Shown here: positions 13,196 to 20,596 of the stretch, piece by piece
Layout of the letters: every line of letters starts with the position of its first letter
Position numbering within the stretch: the stretch's first letter is position 1
Assembly (NCBI GenBank): GCA_002381695.1
Contig: DFXM01000025.1
Location: 190,542 to 223,693, forward strand
Source: Clostridium sp. UBA4108
GTDB lineage: Bacteria; Bacillota; Clostridia; Clostridiales; Clostridiaceae
DNA: 33,152 nucleotides
Reading direction: 5' to 3'
The notes under the pieces: generated by a model
Database searches by the model: none
Seen by the model: only the letters and a program-made list of their open reading frames with translations
Told to the model about the DNA's origin: nothing
Translations under genes and position numbers: made by a program

Positions 13196-15103
13196 TCAAA
13201 CTTCTATAAACATATCTTTTTCTTCACCACAAGCAGGACATGTCCACTCTTCAGGTATATTTTCAAAGAGTGTGCCTGGAATTACCTCGCCTTCGGGATC
13301 ACCAACGCTAGGATCGTATTCATAACCGCATCCGTTACATACATGATATTTCCAGCTTGGAGCAACTTTCTTTGGAACAGCTCTCTTAATCTTCTTCATT
13401 GCTGGAGCTTCCTTCTTAGGTTCTCCGTTGTCTAAAGCGGCAGTAAGCAATGGCAATATTTCCATTAAATCGCCAACGATACCGTAGTCTGCGTTTTTAA
13501 AAATTTTCGCATTAGCATTAATATTTATAGCAACAATTGTAGACGCATCCTTTATACCTTTTAAATGTTGACCTGCACCTGAAATACCGCAGGCAATATA
13601 AAGATTTCCCTTGAATTTTTGACCTGACATACCAACATAACGATTTAGTGGTACATACTTAAGGGTTTCAGCTACTGGACGAGATGAACCTATAGCTGCA
13701 CCAGCTTGAACTGCCAAATCTTCTATAAGCTTCATATTTTCTTTTTCCCCTATACCTTGACCTACGCTGACTACTCTTTCAGCTTTACTTATAGGAGTAT
13801 CCATAGGAATTCCCACTGTGAAATCATAGCCATCTGCCTTAAGGGCTTCTACAAGAGAATTAACTCTTTCTTCAGCAGTTCCACTTTTGAAAATGACTTT
13901 ATTACGATAACCTGTGGCAGGTCCACTTTTAGAACTTTTACCTACATGCTCTGTCTTCGGCATTTTACCGATGATATTAGCAGCGATAACCATACGCTGA
14001 ATCTCATTAGTTCCTTCATATATTGTACAAATCTTGGCATCTCTATAGGCACGTTCAACTTCCATACCTTTTAGATAACCACTTCCACCAAATATTTGAA
14101 GAGCATCATTTACAATCTCAAGGCAAACATCAGAAGCGTATTGTTTAGCCATAGCAGATTCCATACTGTAATGCTCATGATTTTCTTTTAACTCTGCTGC
14201 ACTGTAAATAAGTAGCCTAGCTGCTCTAAGTTTTGTGGCCATATCAGCCAACTTAAAAGAAATGACCTGTTGTTGACAGATAGGCTTACCAAATTGAATT
14301 CTTTCTTTTGAATACTCTAGTGCATTCTCATAAGCACCTTGGGCAATACCAAGAGCCTGTGCTGCAATACCGATACGACCACCATCCAAGGTTGACATAG
14401 CAATCTTAAAACCATCACCCTCGTTACCTAATAAATTTTCCTTAGGTATTTTCACGTCGTTAAAAATAAGCTCTGCAGTTGCAGAAGAACGAATACCCAT
14501 CTTGTCGTAATGTTGTCCGAAACTAAAGCCTTCCCAGCCCTTCTCTATGATAAACGCACTGATGCCGCGAGTACCTATATCCGGTGTAGTAACTGCAAAA
14601 ATGATGTAAGTATCAGCTTCACCTCCATTGGTGATGAAGATTTTTTCACCATTTAAAATATAATAATCACCTTCTAAAACAGCAGTGGTCTCGGTACCGC
14701 CTGCGTCACTACCAGCATTCTCTTCAGTTAGACCGAATGCACCAATTTTCTCTCCTTTTGCTAATGGAACCAAGTATTTTTGTTTTTGTTCTTCTGTTCC
14801 ATAAGCAGAAATTGGATATGCACCTAAAGATGTATGAGCGGAGAGAATTACGCCTGTACCACCATCCACTCTTGATAATTCCTCAACGGCCATTGCATAG
14901 CTGATTACGTCCAATCCTGCTCCACCGTACTCTTTCGGATATGGTATACCCATCATACCCATATCAGCTAGCTTTTTAATTGCTTCCGAAGGGAATTTAT
15001 TTTCCTGATCCAACATAAAGGCAATAGGTTTAACTTCCTCTTCAGCGAACTTTCTGATTTTTGTCCTCAAATTTTCATGTTGTTCTGTAGTCTTAAAAAA
15101 CAT
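13196..15103 (-). CDS. Three-domain fusion: acyl-CoA dehydrogenase / EtfA C-terminal FAD domain / rubredoxin
   Basis: A 635-aa protein that joins three redox modules. Residues 1-380: complete acyl-CoA dehydrogenase of the short-chain/butyryl type (LTEENAGSD, GGRIGIAAQALGIAQG, catalytic Glu E363 in YEGTNEIQR). About 400-556: the FAD-binding C-terminal domain of electron-transfer flavoprotein alpha (SSRPVAE, GMSGQ, CGISGAGQHLKGI, ADYGIVGDL) without the EtfA N-terminal domain and without any EtfB. 557-583: basic Lys/Pro-rich linker. 584-635: rubredoxin with all four iron cysteines C589, C592, C622, C625. Electrons could pass from acyl-CoA through two FADs to the rubredoxin iron and on to FprA, encoded next. 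A strong GGGGAGGTG RBS precedes the ATG. The substrate chain length and direction are inferred. Confidence 0.95.
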   Translation of the reverse strand: MFFKTTEQHENLRTKIRKFAEEEVKPIAFMLDQENKFPSEAIKKLADMGMMGIPYPKEYGGAGLDVISYAMAVEELSRVDGGTGVILSAHTSLGAYPISAYGTEEQKQKYLVPLAKGEKIGAFGLTEENAGSDAGGTETTAVLEGDYYILNGEKIFITNGGEADTYIIFAVTTPDIGTRGISAFIIEKGWEGFSFGQHYDKMGIRSSATAELIFNDVKIPKENLLGNEGDGFKIAMSTLDGGRIGIAAQALGIAQGAYENALEYSKERIQFGKPICQQQVISFKLADMATKLRAARLLIYSAAELKENHEHYSMESAMAKQYASDVCLEIVNDALQIFGGSGYLKGMEVERAYRDAKICTIYEGTNEIQRMVIAANIIGKMPKTEHVGKSSKSGPATGYRNKVIFKSGTAEERVNSLVEALKADGYDFTVGIPMDTPISKAERVVSVGQGIGEKENMKLIEDLAVQAGAAIGSSRPVAETLKYVPLNRYVGMSGQKFKGNLYIACGISGAGQHLKGIKDASTIVAININANAKIFKNADYGIVGDLMEILPLLTAALDNGEPKKEAPAMKKIKRAVPKKVAPSWKYHVCNGCGYEYDPSVGDPEGEVIPGTLFENIPEEWTCPACGEEKDMFIEV

Positions 15104-15296
15104 AAATACACCTCCCCATAATTAAAACGATTTCATGAATGCACTTCCCTGATGAGTTTGTAGCAATCGAAATTCCTTAAACTCAAGTGACTCCTTCAAG
15201 TCTTTTTTCCCTAGAAGTCATCTAATCAATGTATTTGTTATTTCCTATTATATTTCGAATACTTCTTACTAAATGCATACAATAATTACATAATTT

Positions 15297-15325
15297 ATTA
15301 TACTACTTAATAATTATTATTACAA
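15297..15325 (-). promoter_or_regulatory. Promoter of the acyl-CoA dehydrogenase-fprA operon
   Basis: Minus strand: -35 TTGTAA (15320-15325), 17-bp spacer, -10 TATAAT (15297-15302). Transcription would begin about 200 nt before the ATG, leaving room for leader control, but no riboswitch is recognisable there. Confidence 0.6.
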
Positions 15326-15370
15326 CTTTGACTTGGTACAATTTTCTAATGGTTACAGGGAAATGGATTA

Positions 15371-15397
15371 ATATGGAGTGTTCTGAGTAAAATAGAC
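15371..15397. repeat. 27-bp interspersed repeat, copy 1
   Basis: Matches 30398-30424 in the same orientation with a single C/T difference (shared core TGAGTAAAATAGAC). Both lie in promoter-side spacers. It may be the fragment of a mobile-element end. Confidence 0.6.
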
Positions 15398-15477
15398 CTA
15401 TAGAATGTACAAATATCTTTAATTCTCTTAGTATTTCGCTCATGTATTGAAAAATAGCTACTATTCTCCTTAAAAAC

Positions 15478-15507
15478 AAGTAAAAAGGAATTTCTGCCTT
15501 TTTACTT
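15478..15507. terminator. Terminator-like hairpin without an obvious gene
   Basis: AAGTAAAAAGG (15478-15488) pairs perfectly with CCTTTTTACTT (15497-15507); on the minus strand it is followed by GTTTTTAAG. No intact minus-strand gene ends here, so it may be a relic of a lost gene. Confidence 0.5.
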
Positions 15508-15639
15508 TGGTGAATACTACATGAATAATCTGTCTAATCTAGGTAATTATGAACCATGTAAATTGCTCACACTCATATTAAAATAATTCGTCCAACAGAA
15601 TATAATCATGTTGCGTCTTTTTTTGAATTTTGACATAAA

Positions 15640-15675
15640 AACACCACAAAATTCAACTTTGAATAATGTGGTGTT
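15640..15675 (-). terminator. Terminator of the arsR-arsM operon
   Basis: AACACCACA (15640-15648) pairs with TGTGGTGTT (15667-15675), with an inner ATTCAA/TTGAAT stem. On the minus strand the stem is followed by TTTTATG. It lies about 56 bp past the arsM stop at 15732 and not next to the internal UGA, which supports the longer reading frame. Confidence 0.8.
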
Positions 15676-15731
15676 CAAATAAATTATTTAACTTTTAGTT
15701 GTTATTCTAAATAAAAATAATAGCATAAATT

Positions 15732-16523
15732 TTATAATTTTATTGCTTTTATTGATGCAGACATAATATATTCTCCAACTTTTAAGTTATGCGCCCATTT
15801 TTCTGCATATTCCTTTGAAACTTCTTTGGTTTCAATTCTAATATCACTAAAGCCAGCCTTTTCTAAATATAATTTTAATTCTTCAACTGAAGATGCCCCA
15901 GTAACTCATCCACAATAAAGCTTCTCATCTTGTTTCATTTCCTCTGTCAATTCTTTAATAAGAACTATATCAGAAATAGCAATTCTACCGCCCTTTTTTA
16001 ATACACGATACGCTTCATTATATACTCTTTGTTTATTGGGAGATAAATTTATAACGCAGTTTGAAATAATTACATCCGCAGTATTATCTGCTACAGGAAG
16101 ATTTTCAATTTCTCCTAATCTAAAGTCTACATTTCTATATCTATATTTTTTAGACATAACTCTTGATTTATTAATCATCTCTGGAGTCATGTCAACTCCA
16201 ATAATATATCCCTTAATCCCAACCTTTTTTGAAGCTAAAAAACAGTCAAATCCTCCTCCGCTTCCAAGGTCTATAACAGTTTCACCTTCTTTAAGATTAG
16301 CTATTAATTGTGGATTCCCACAACCTAATCCCATATTAGCTTCATCAGGAGCAGTTGATATTTCTTCATCAGAATATCCAATTTTACGTGATATCTCTAT
16401 TGAAGATTTTTTAAGATTAATACCTCCACCACAGCAGCCATCCTCTTTTACATTTCCAATAGCTATTTTCCTATAACTATTACGAACAGCATTTCTAACA
16501 TCTATCTTTTTAAAATCACTCAT
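15732..16523 (-). CDS. arsM: Arsenite methyltransferase (ArsM), probable selenoprotein with in-frame UGA
   Basis: SAM-dependent enzyme that methylates As(III). Counting from the preferred ATG at 16521-16523 (GGAGG 8 nt before; an ATG five codons earlier overlaps the arsR stop and contains that SD), the protein is 263 aa with Sec at residue 206. Seen: DGCCGGG cysteine pair, LGCGNP, SAM motif VIDLGSGGGFD, and SNCVINL with its arsenic-binding Cys. A TGA at 15906-15908 interrupts the frame at LYCG-(UGA)-VTGA, where ArsM proteins have their last conserved arsenic-binding cysteine (C-[VI]-x-GA). After it the frame stays open for 57 more ArsM-like codons (VEELKLYLEKAGFSDIRI) to TAA at 15732, then a terminator. 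A 5-bp hairpin with G in its loop starts 12 nt after the UGA. The alternative is a recent nonsense mutation giving a truncated enzyme. Confidence 0.8.
15880..15908 (-). promoter_or_regulatory. Candidate bacterial SECIS element downstream of the arsM UGA
   Basis: Minus strand: the UGA (15906-15908) is followed by 12 nt and then UCUUC-AGUU-GAAGA (15893-15880), a 5-bp stem with a 4-nt loop holding a G-U in positions 2-3. The loop begins 17 nt after the UGA. Bacterial SECIS elements are short hairpins inside the coding region with an early G in the loop about 16-37 nt from the UGA, so this fits, at the short end. Confidence 0.6.
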
Positions 16524-16537
16524 CTTTTTTGCCTCCA

Positions 16538-16930
16538 TTAATTACTTTTACATTTACAACTATCTTCAACATGATTTTTATAATCTCTTAAATTTTCACA
16601 AGTCATTCCGCTCTTTTTATATTCAATTAAGTTTTCTATATCTTGCTTGCATATGTCTATTTTGCTTAGTTCATTTCCTAAAAGTTCTTTTATAAATGGA
16701 AACTGTTCCAAAGTTTCTTTATTTAATTTATAATACACCCATTGAGCTTTTTTCTCATATATCACAATCCTAAGTATACTTAGCTTAGTGAGATGTCTTG
16801 AGGCGTTTGATTGTGTAATTCCTAATATATGTTCAATTTCACATACACATAATTCTCCATCCTTTAATAAATTTAATATTCTGATTCTATTTTCATCGCC
16901 TAATGCTTTTAGCATTTGTACTATATCCAT
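16538..16930 (-). CDS. arsR: ArsR-family metalloregulatory repressor
   Basis: A 130-aa winged-helix repressor. The family metal motif ELCVCEI lies in helix 3, followed by the recognition helix TQSNASRHLTKL; further cysteines sit at the C terminus (SCKCKSN). Arsenite or another thiophilic metal binding would release it from DNA. The last base of its TAA stop is shared with an ATG of the arsM frame (TAATG), and the preferred arsM start follows 12 nt later, so the two genes form an autoregulated operon. AAGGAG precedes its ATG. The start context and the repeats at 16964-16998 suggest it controls its own promoter. Confidence 0.93.
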   Translation of the reverse strand: MDIVQMLKALGDENRIRILNLLKDGELCVCEIEHILGITQSNASRHLTKLSILRIVIYEKKAQWVYYKLNKETLEQFPFIKELLGNELSKIDICKQDIENLIEYKKSGMTCENLRDYKNHVEDSCKCKSN

Positions 16931-16963
16931 TTCATATCTCCTTATAGTTTTATGGATTAATGC

Positions 16964-17028
16964 TTACATTCATTTATGATTATATTCACTTATACTCATA
17001 TGGTATGCTTATTAATTAAAATTGTCAA
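16964..17028 (-). promoter_or_regulatory. arsR promoter with repeated operator half-sites
   Basis: Minus strand: -35 TTGACA (17023-17028), 17-bp spacer, -10 TACCAT (17000-17005). Directly downstream come three similar 9-mers in the same orientation: TGAGTATAA (16990-16998), TGAATATAA (16980-16988) and TGAATGTAA (16964-16972). They cover the predicted start of transcription, a fitting place for ArsR to block it. Confidence 0.55.
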
Positions 17029-17066
17029 TACATAATTTTACAATTCATATGAAATGTTCTTATTTT

Positions 17067-17235
17067 CTAGCACCACAGACCTTTTTTACCACCATGATGC
17101 TTGTTCATTTCACACACCAAAGGATCCAACCATGATTTCATAGGTGGTGTACAAAACCATGAGTAAATAGGTGTAGCTAAAATAATGGCATCGCACTAAT
17201 GGCTTTAATTCCATGTTTAATACAATTATTTTTAT
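17067..17235 (-). pseudogene. Remnant of a flavodoxin-like NAD(P)H-dependent FMN reductase
   Basis: Minus-strand translation gives DAIILATPIYSWFCTPPMKSW followed by LDPLVCEMNKHHG, the central block of iron-sulfur flavoprotein/NADPH-dependent FMN reductases, ending in TAG at 17067-17069. A preceding piece (NCIKHGIKAIS) is in another frame, and the N- and C-terminal parts are missing. So it is a frameshifted, doubly truncated fragment. The rest of the spacer up to 17306 holds nothing else recognisable. Confidence 0.65.
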
Positions 17236-17306
17236 ACCATAAGTTGCCAGTACCAAAATGGAAACACATCAATATAATATATTAGATCAATATTTAGTGG
17301 TGTAAA

Positions 17307-19397
17307 ATGGGAAAAGGATATATAATAGTTCAACTTTCAAAGGAACAAGAAGCTTTACCTATCACAAGTGCAAATATAAGAATTAGAGATCATGAAACAA
17401 AAGAGGTTATTTTTGAGACAGACAGTGGTGTAGATGAAAGTGGCAGAAGTGAGGTTATTGAGTTAGAAGCTCCAGATAAAAATTTGTCATTAGAGCCCAT
17501 GAATAAAATATACATTCCTTATGCTAGATATGATGTGTTAATAAGAGCAGAAGGATATAATGATGTTCAAATAGAAGGAGTTAGTATTTTTGATGAAACT
17601 ACTTCTATTCAAAATGTGTCATTAAATGAGAGGATTAAAATTGGTGCGGCTAATTTCTATAATATAACAGAAGAGAGGATTGTAATACCTCCTCATCAAT
17701 TATTATTGGATGTTCAAAGAAATCAGAAAACCGGTATATTATCTCAACCTCTTGTATTGAGAGAAGTATATATACCAGAGTATATTACAGTACATCTTGG
17801 AGTGCCTAGTGCATTTGCTCAAAATGTCACTGTCAGATTCGTAGATTACATTAAAAATGTTGCTTCCCATGAGATTTATCCAACATGGCCTGAAGAATCT
17901 CTAAGAGCCAATATTTATGCACAGATAACCTTTGCCCTTAACAGAGTTTATACAGAATGGTATGTAAGTAGAGGATACTCATTTCAAATAACAAATTCTA
18001 CAGCCTATGATCAATACTTTGTACCTGGAGGAAATGTATTTGAAAATATAAGCAAAATTGTAGATTCTATTTTTAATGAATATTTTTCTATAGTTAGTAG
18101 CAGAGCACCATATTTTACACAATACTGCAATGGTACAACATCTAGGTGTAATGGGTTATCTCAATGGGGAACTGTAGATTTAGCGAATTCTGGTAGAAAT
18201 GCTTTTGAAATGCTGCAATATTATTATGGTAATGATAAAATACTAAAAAGAACTCCAATAGTTGCAGGGCTAGTAGAGTCATATCCGGGATCAGCAATAA
18301 GGATCAACGACAGAAACTCCAATGTAACTATAATACAACAACAATTAAATAGAATATCGCAAAATTATCCAGCTATTCCCAAGTTAATTCCTGTAGATGG
18401 AATCTTTGGGCCTAATACTGAAGCCTCCGTTAAAGTATTTCAAAGAGTATTTAATTTAGTTCAAGATGGAATAGTTGGAAGAGCAACTTGGTATAGGTTA
18501 TCAGCAATTTATACTGCTGTAAAAAGATTAGCTGAATTAGATCAAGAAATAGAAGAATATATGATTATAGAAGAGTTCGATGCAAGTTTTGACGGAGAAT
18601 ATCCTTTAGAAGGATTAAAATATGGTTCTAAAGGAGGAAAAGTAAGGGAGCTACAAGTATATTTAAGTACCCTAGCAGAGGCTTATGGGTTTAAGAAAAA
18701 TACTATAACTGGTATTTTTGATTATAAAACTCTGGAAACCTTAATGGAATTTGAAAAAGCATTTAATTTAGCTCCTTTGAAATCAATTGATAGAAGGCTT
18801 TGGAATATTTTATACTGTGCATATCTAGATTTAACAGAACTCTACTCAGTGGAGGATTTAACTAGATATCCAGGGTATGTTCTAAGGAAAAATTTCAGCA
18901 ATAAAGATGTTAGAAGACTTAAAACAATGCTTAGAAAGATATCTACATTATATAAAGAGATACCAGAAGTTAATGTTGATAGTGATTTTGATGGAAGAAC
19001 ACAAGATACCGTACTAAGATTTCAAAAAACTTTTGGATTAGTTCAAGATGGTGAGGTGGATATTAATACTTGGCGGAATATTGTATTTGTGTATTTGGAG
19101 TTAGACTCTGGCAGGAATATAAATACATCAGACATTCTTTTCCCATTCCCATTTGAACTAAAACTTGGAGATAACAATGGATATGTTGCTGTTCTTAAGG
19201 AGTATATGAATGTTTTGGCTAAAAATGGATATAACATAAGAATTCTACCTGTAGACAATATATTTGACTTAGCAACTGAAAGAAATGTTAAGAGTCTTCA
19301 AAGGGTATTTGGCTTAAGAAGAACTGGGGTTGTGAATAGAATAACCTGGGAAAAAATCGCATCAACCTATGACGATTTCTTCACTGGTAGAAGGTAA
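17307..19397 (+). CDS. SleC/SpoIID-like spore cortex-lytic protein with four peptidoglycan-binding repeats
   Basis: A 696-aa protein without signal peptide, as for clostridial spore proteins made in the mother cell. Residues 1-110 form a beta-rich carboxypeptidase-regulatory-like domain; 188-315 are a SpoIID/LytB lytic transglycosylase-like domain (YPTWPEESLRANIYAQ with the likely catalytic E197, then QYCNGTTSRCNGLSQWGTV); PG_binding_1 repeats follow at about 331-402, 433-506, 523-597 and 613-688, recognisable by F-R-VFNLVQDG-V---TW. Repeat 2 is the most divergent. SleC, which hydrolyses spore cortex at germination, has the same lytic domain but typically a single binding repeat, so four is unusual. 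It has only a poor RBS (GTGGTG) and stands alone. The exact role in spores is inferred. Confidence 0.88.
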   Translation: MGKGYIIVQLSKEQEALPITSANIRIRDHETKEVIFETDSGVDESGRSEVIELEAPDKNLSLEPMNKIYIPYARYDVLIRAEGYNDVQIEGVSIFDETTSIQNVSLNERIKIGAANFYNITEERIVIPPHQLLLDVQRNQKTGILSQPLVLREVYIPEYITVHLGVPSAFAQNVTVRFVDYIKNVASHEIYPTWPEESLRANIYAQITFALNRVYTEWYVSRGYSFQITNSTAYDQYFVPGGNVFENISKIVDSIFNEYFSIVSSRAPYFTQYCNGTTSRCNGLSQWGTVDLANSGRNAFEMLQYYYGNDKILKRTPIVAGLVESYPGSAIRINDRNSNVTIIQQQLNRISQNYPAIPKLIPVDGIFGPNTEASVKVFQRVFNLVQDGIVGRATWYRLSAIYTAVKRLAELDQEIEEYMIIEEFDASFDGEYPLEGLKYGSKGGKVRELQVYLSTLAEAYGFKKNTITGIFDYKTLETLMEFEKAFNLAPLKSIDRRLWNILYCAYLDLTELYSVEDLTRYPGYVLRKNFSNKDVRRLKTMLRKISTLYKEIPEVNVDSDFDGRTQDTVLRFQKTFGLVQDGEVDINTWRNIVFVYLELDSGRNINTSDILFPFPFELKLGDNNGYVAVLKEYMNVLAKNGYNIRILPVDNIFDLATERNVKSLQRVFGLRRTGVVNRITWEKIASTYDDFFTGRR

Positions 19398-19479
19398 ATT
19401 TGATTGAACCGTAATATAAGTCCAATGTTTTTATATTGCGCATAAATAATTTATATAGCTATGGAAAAACAGCTTCAAG

Positions 19480-19627
19480 GCCCTGTAAAGAATTTTGTGT
19501 AAACTGAATAAATTCAACTCCTTCTTGGTAATAGTTGTTAATAGCAATACATTCCAAGGAGGAGCTTTTTATGTGGAACATGTCCAAAGAATTATTAAGA
19601 GATTATATCACTTCTCTATTATTATAG
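19480..19627 (+). mobile_element. Remnant of an IS256-like element end with transposase start
   Basis: The stretch CTGTAAAGAATTTTGTGTAA (19484-19503) resembles the terminal repeats of IS256-family elements. About 70 bp later AAGGAGGAG precedes ATG at 19571, opening a reading frame MWNMSKELLRDYITSLLL that ends at TAG 19625-19627; the KELLRDYI pattern recalls IS256-type transposase N termini. No further transposase sequence follows. Family assignment rests on memory of typical ends and is tentative. Confidence 0.4.
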
Positions 19628-19697
19628 TATTTAGTATATTAATTTCAATATAGAGGATTAATTACCTTATTATTTAAAATCAATTGTCTATTTGTTT

Positions 19698-19733
19698 ATA
19701 TTATGATAATTTATTTATAAACTATCATAATAT
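19698..19733. promoter_or_regulatory. 11-bp inverted repeat upstream of the thioesterase gene
   Basis: ATATTATGATA (19698-19708) and TATCATAATAT (19723-19733) are perfect inverted arms 14 bp apart, ending 17 bp before the start codon. A possible -35 TTGTCT (19684-19689) precedes them. It could be an operator or an RNA hairpin just before the RBS. Confidence 0.5.
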
Positions 19734-19750
19734 GAAAGAAGGCGATATAT

Positions 19751-20503
19751 TTGAATGTTAAATTTGAAAAAGAGTACAAAATAAACATCTATGATGTTGA
19801 TTCTAAACTACAATGTAAATTTTCATCTTTAGTAGATTACCTATGGGATATTGTTATTTCGCAATCTGAGTCCTTAGGGGAAACAGAAAAAGGATTTGTA
19901 CATAATAACTGTTTTTGGGTTCTTTTAAAGTATGATATAAATATATATGAATATCCTAAATTTAAAGAAATCATAAGTGTGGATACTGAGGTATTAGGCG
20001 TTAAGAAGTTTTATGGTTACAGAGGATATACTATTAAAAATTCACAAGGTAAAGTTATAGCTGAGGCACTTTCTATAGCTATATTAATTGATATTGAAAA
20101 GAGACGTCCTATGAAAATATCCCCTGACCAATATGAAATATATGGAATTAAAGGCGAGTTAGAAGAACCTATTCCTTTAGATGATATATTGAAGTTAGAA
20201 AAAGAAGAATATTCTAATGACTATCCTATTAGATATAGTGATATTGATTCAAATAGCCATGTTAACAATGTAAAATATATGGAAATGGCAATAGATACAC
20301 TTCCAAGATCTATTTTGAAAGAATATAGCTTATCTAATATTAAGGTGTTATTTAAAAAAGAAACAAATGATGGAGATACTCTTCATATTTCCAGTGAAGT
20401 AATAGAAAATAAAAATGATGAACTTACTACTCTTCATACTATTATAGGTGATGATAAAAAGCTTCTTACGAAATTACAATTAAAATGGAAAAGGAATAGC
20501 TAA
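19751..20503 (+). CDS. Acyl-ACP thioesterase (FatA/FatB-like)
   Basis: Cytoplasmic double-hotdog enzyme of 250 aa that releases fatty acids from acyl carrier protein. The first hotdog covers about 5-130 (DVDSKLQCKFSSLVDYLWD, with FYGYRGYTI in its sheet); the second, from about 155, has the conserved D-x-N-x-H-x-NN-x-KY block as DSNSHVNNVKYMEMAID containing the catalytic Asn/His. The length fits bacterial PF01643 members. It starts with TTG at 19751, 8 nt after GAAGG; no in-frame ATG is nearby. It stands alone with an inverted repeat before it and a hairpin over its stop codon. Confidence 0.9.
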   Translation: MNVKFEKEYKINIYDVDSKLQCKFSSLVDYLWDIVISQSESLGETEKGFVHNNCFWVLLKYDINIYEYPKFKEIISVDTEVLGVKKFYGYRGYTIKNSQGKVIAEALSIAILIDIEKRRPMKISPDQYEIYGIKGELEEPIPLDDILKLEKEEYSNDYPIRYSDIDSNSHVNNVKYMEMAIDTLPRSILKEYSLSNIKVLFKKETNDGDTLHISSEVIENKNDELTTLHTIIGDDKKLLTKLQLKWKRNS

Positions 20504-20517
20504 AATGCTATTCCTTT
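20490..20517 (+). terminator. Hairpin over the thioesterase stop codon
   Basis: AAAGGAATAGC (20490-20500) pairs perfectly with GCTATTCCTTT (20507-20517); the TAA stop sits in the 6-nt loop. Only a short T-rich part is within the stem itself, so termination may be weak. Confidence 0.6.
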
Positions 20518-20596
20518 AGATAGAGCTGCATATATCTTTGTTTTAAACTGCTGTTGATATTAGAAATATATATTATTACGAAGCCTTTTATAAAAA

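Larger units (their letters stand above)
15104..15639. other. Intergenic region (about 540 bp) with promoter and repeat fragment, no intact gene
   Basis: Contains the operon promoter at 15297-15325, a 27-bp sequence repeated at 30398 and a terminator-like hairpin at 15478-15507. The rest, including 15510-15630, shows no reading frame I can support. Confidence 0.6.

Noticed and set aside
13706..14074. A 122-codon plus-strand frame inside the acyl-CoA dehydrogenase fusion gene
   Set aside because: Antisense shadow of a strongly supported gene; no RBS and low-complexity composition.
15906..16523. ArsM as a simple 205-210-residue protein ending at the UGA
   Set aside because: The UGA sits at the conserved C-[VI]-x-GA cysteine, family-like sequence continues after it, and the terminator comes only after the later TAA. 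Kept as the alternative explanation.
19430..19560. Possible structured leader RNA before the thioesterase gene
   Set aside because: The pairing seen fits an IS end and a simple operator palindrome better; no conserved riboswitch core is recognisable.
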